This document shows, piece after piece, positions 63,116 through 64,000 of a stretch of DNA of 64,000 bases. The notes under the pieces were generated by a model. That model did not search any database and was not told where the DNA came from. It saw only the letters and a program-made list of their open reading frames with translations. Within the stretch, counting starts at the first letter, position 1. Each line of letters opens with the position of its first letter. Source of the stretch: Acorus gramineus (lineage: Eukaryota > Streptophyta > Magnoliopsida > Acorales > Acoraceae); assembly GCA_030737835.1 (NCBI GenBank), contig JAUJYN010000012.1, forward strand, positions 9,712,618 through 9,776,617, read 5' to 3'. The position numbers and the translations under genes were made by a program.

Positions 63116-64000
63116 AATTGCAACTGTAGAATTGTGGATTATGGTCTCCATCGCATTGCATCATCTTTCTTTTTGGGTTTTTTAGTTAACTTGCTCTGCT
63201 ATAATAGAATGTTAATTCTCAAGTAATTGTTTTGGTTTTGTCTAATTCTTTTGCCTGTTCTAGATCTGAGAAAAAAAAAATCAAGTAGAGGACAAGTACT
63301 TAATGATTGTTTCTTGGTTTTATGTACACGGTTGCATATCTTCACGTGGAGATGCTAAAAATGGATCTTCTTTACATCTTTTTTTCGTTTTTTGGGTTTT
63401 TTGATCAATCATCTTTTATCTTGGATTCATCGAGTTCTTCTAGTTTGATTTCTCTTTCTTCATGTAATAATGTAGTTGGACATTTTATTTTATAGAATAT
63501 CACACTAGCCCATTGTATGCTGTGTTTTGTTGATGTGTTTCAGCAATTTTATAATCTTTAATTGTTTTACTAATCCTTTCACAAAATTTGTACTATTTTG
63601 TGCAGGATCTCATGAAGATTTTTTTCCGCAGGTCTATATGAAGAAGGGCTGATGAAGAACTTGGAGAGACCCTGTTCTATTTCCGATGGATGAGGTGTAA
63701 AGAAGAGTAGTAGTAGTGGTTCTACATAAAACTTCATATTGATGACCTTGTTAAAGGTCCCAGTTTTCATCATATATATTGATCTCGCATTCCATCGAAC
63801 TTCTAAGTTTTTTCTCCCCTTCTTTCTATGGTTACATGTAATGTAATAGGGAGTTTATATACTTCCTCCCTTGCGCAGTTTGGGTGATCAACCTATAGAA
63901 TTATCTTTATGTGATACTGTTGATAATGAATGTTCTCCTATTCATTTCCATCAAATTGTGTTGACATAGAATGTCTTTATTCGTTTCAATCGAATTGTAT
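63116..64000. other. Right-edge sequence without a recognised gene
   Basis: T-rich sequence with short open frames only. Around 63600-63700 there are splice-like motifs (TTGTGCAG/GATCTCATG and CCGCAG/GTCTATATG), so a non-coding or UTR exon of a gene continuing to the right is possible. No protein can be supported. Confidence 0.3.

Overview
This is a nuclear segment of a flowering-plant genome. The evidence is AT-rich introns and spacers, canonical GT-AG introns, two P-class PPR genes, a plant-type TAF1 with an internal ubiquitin-like domain, a BT1 adenylate carrier, and plant LINE and MITE relics. The species cannot be named from the sequence. No bacterial operon, CRISPR array, rRNA or confident tRNA gene is present.

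Layout: (1) 1-13935, minus strand: TAF1, the largest TFIID subunit. Fourteen 5' exons encode about 1058 residues and the gene runs off the left edge. (2) 17165-21003, plus: an eight-exon Sel1-repeat protein. (3) 23575-27193, plus: a six-exon DED1/DDX3-type DEAD-box RNA helicase. (4) 29484-31933, plus: a five-exon Alba nucleic-acid-binding protein. (5) 33010-36317, minus: a three-exon BT1 carrier. (6) 41784-49348, minus: a fourteen-exon AFG1-like mitochondrial AAA+ ATPase. (7) 49633-52035, minus: an intronless 800-residue PPR protein, only 284 bp upstream of the AFG1 start codon. (8) 55763-57064, minus: an intronless 433-residue PPR protein. (9) 59823-60920, plus: a J-domain ER-membrane co-chaperone (DNAJB12/14 type) with a probable 5'UTR intron.

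The exon models rest on frame-consistent GT/AG junctions read by eye. In every spliced gene the phases add up and the joined protein reads through without stops. The genes are housekeeping loci (transcription, RNA handling, organelle function, proteostasis) and show no sign of forming one pathway or cluster.

The spacers and large introns hold a dense set of small transposon relics. These include hAT-type MITEs with 8-bp target-site duplications (8406-9012, 37326-37835, 58594-58998, and a decayed one at 59037-59387), Harbinger-like MITEs, a foldback family present twice, a SINE, and five or more LINE fragments. One LINE (53607-55208) keeps a poly(A) tail and a 10-bp duplication. Nested insertions give relative ages. 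I did not find a convincing new biological system. The most useful observations are the nested and TSD-bounded elements, a 75-bp in-frame duplication in the helicase tail, tandem repeats near two gene boundaries, and telo-box and GA/CT motifs shared by the promoters.
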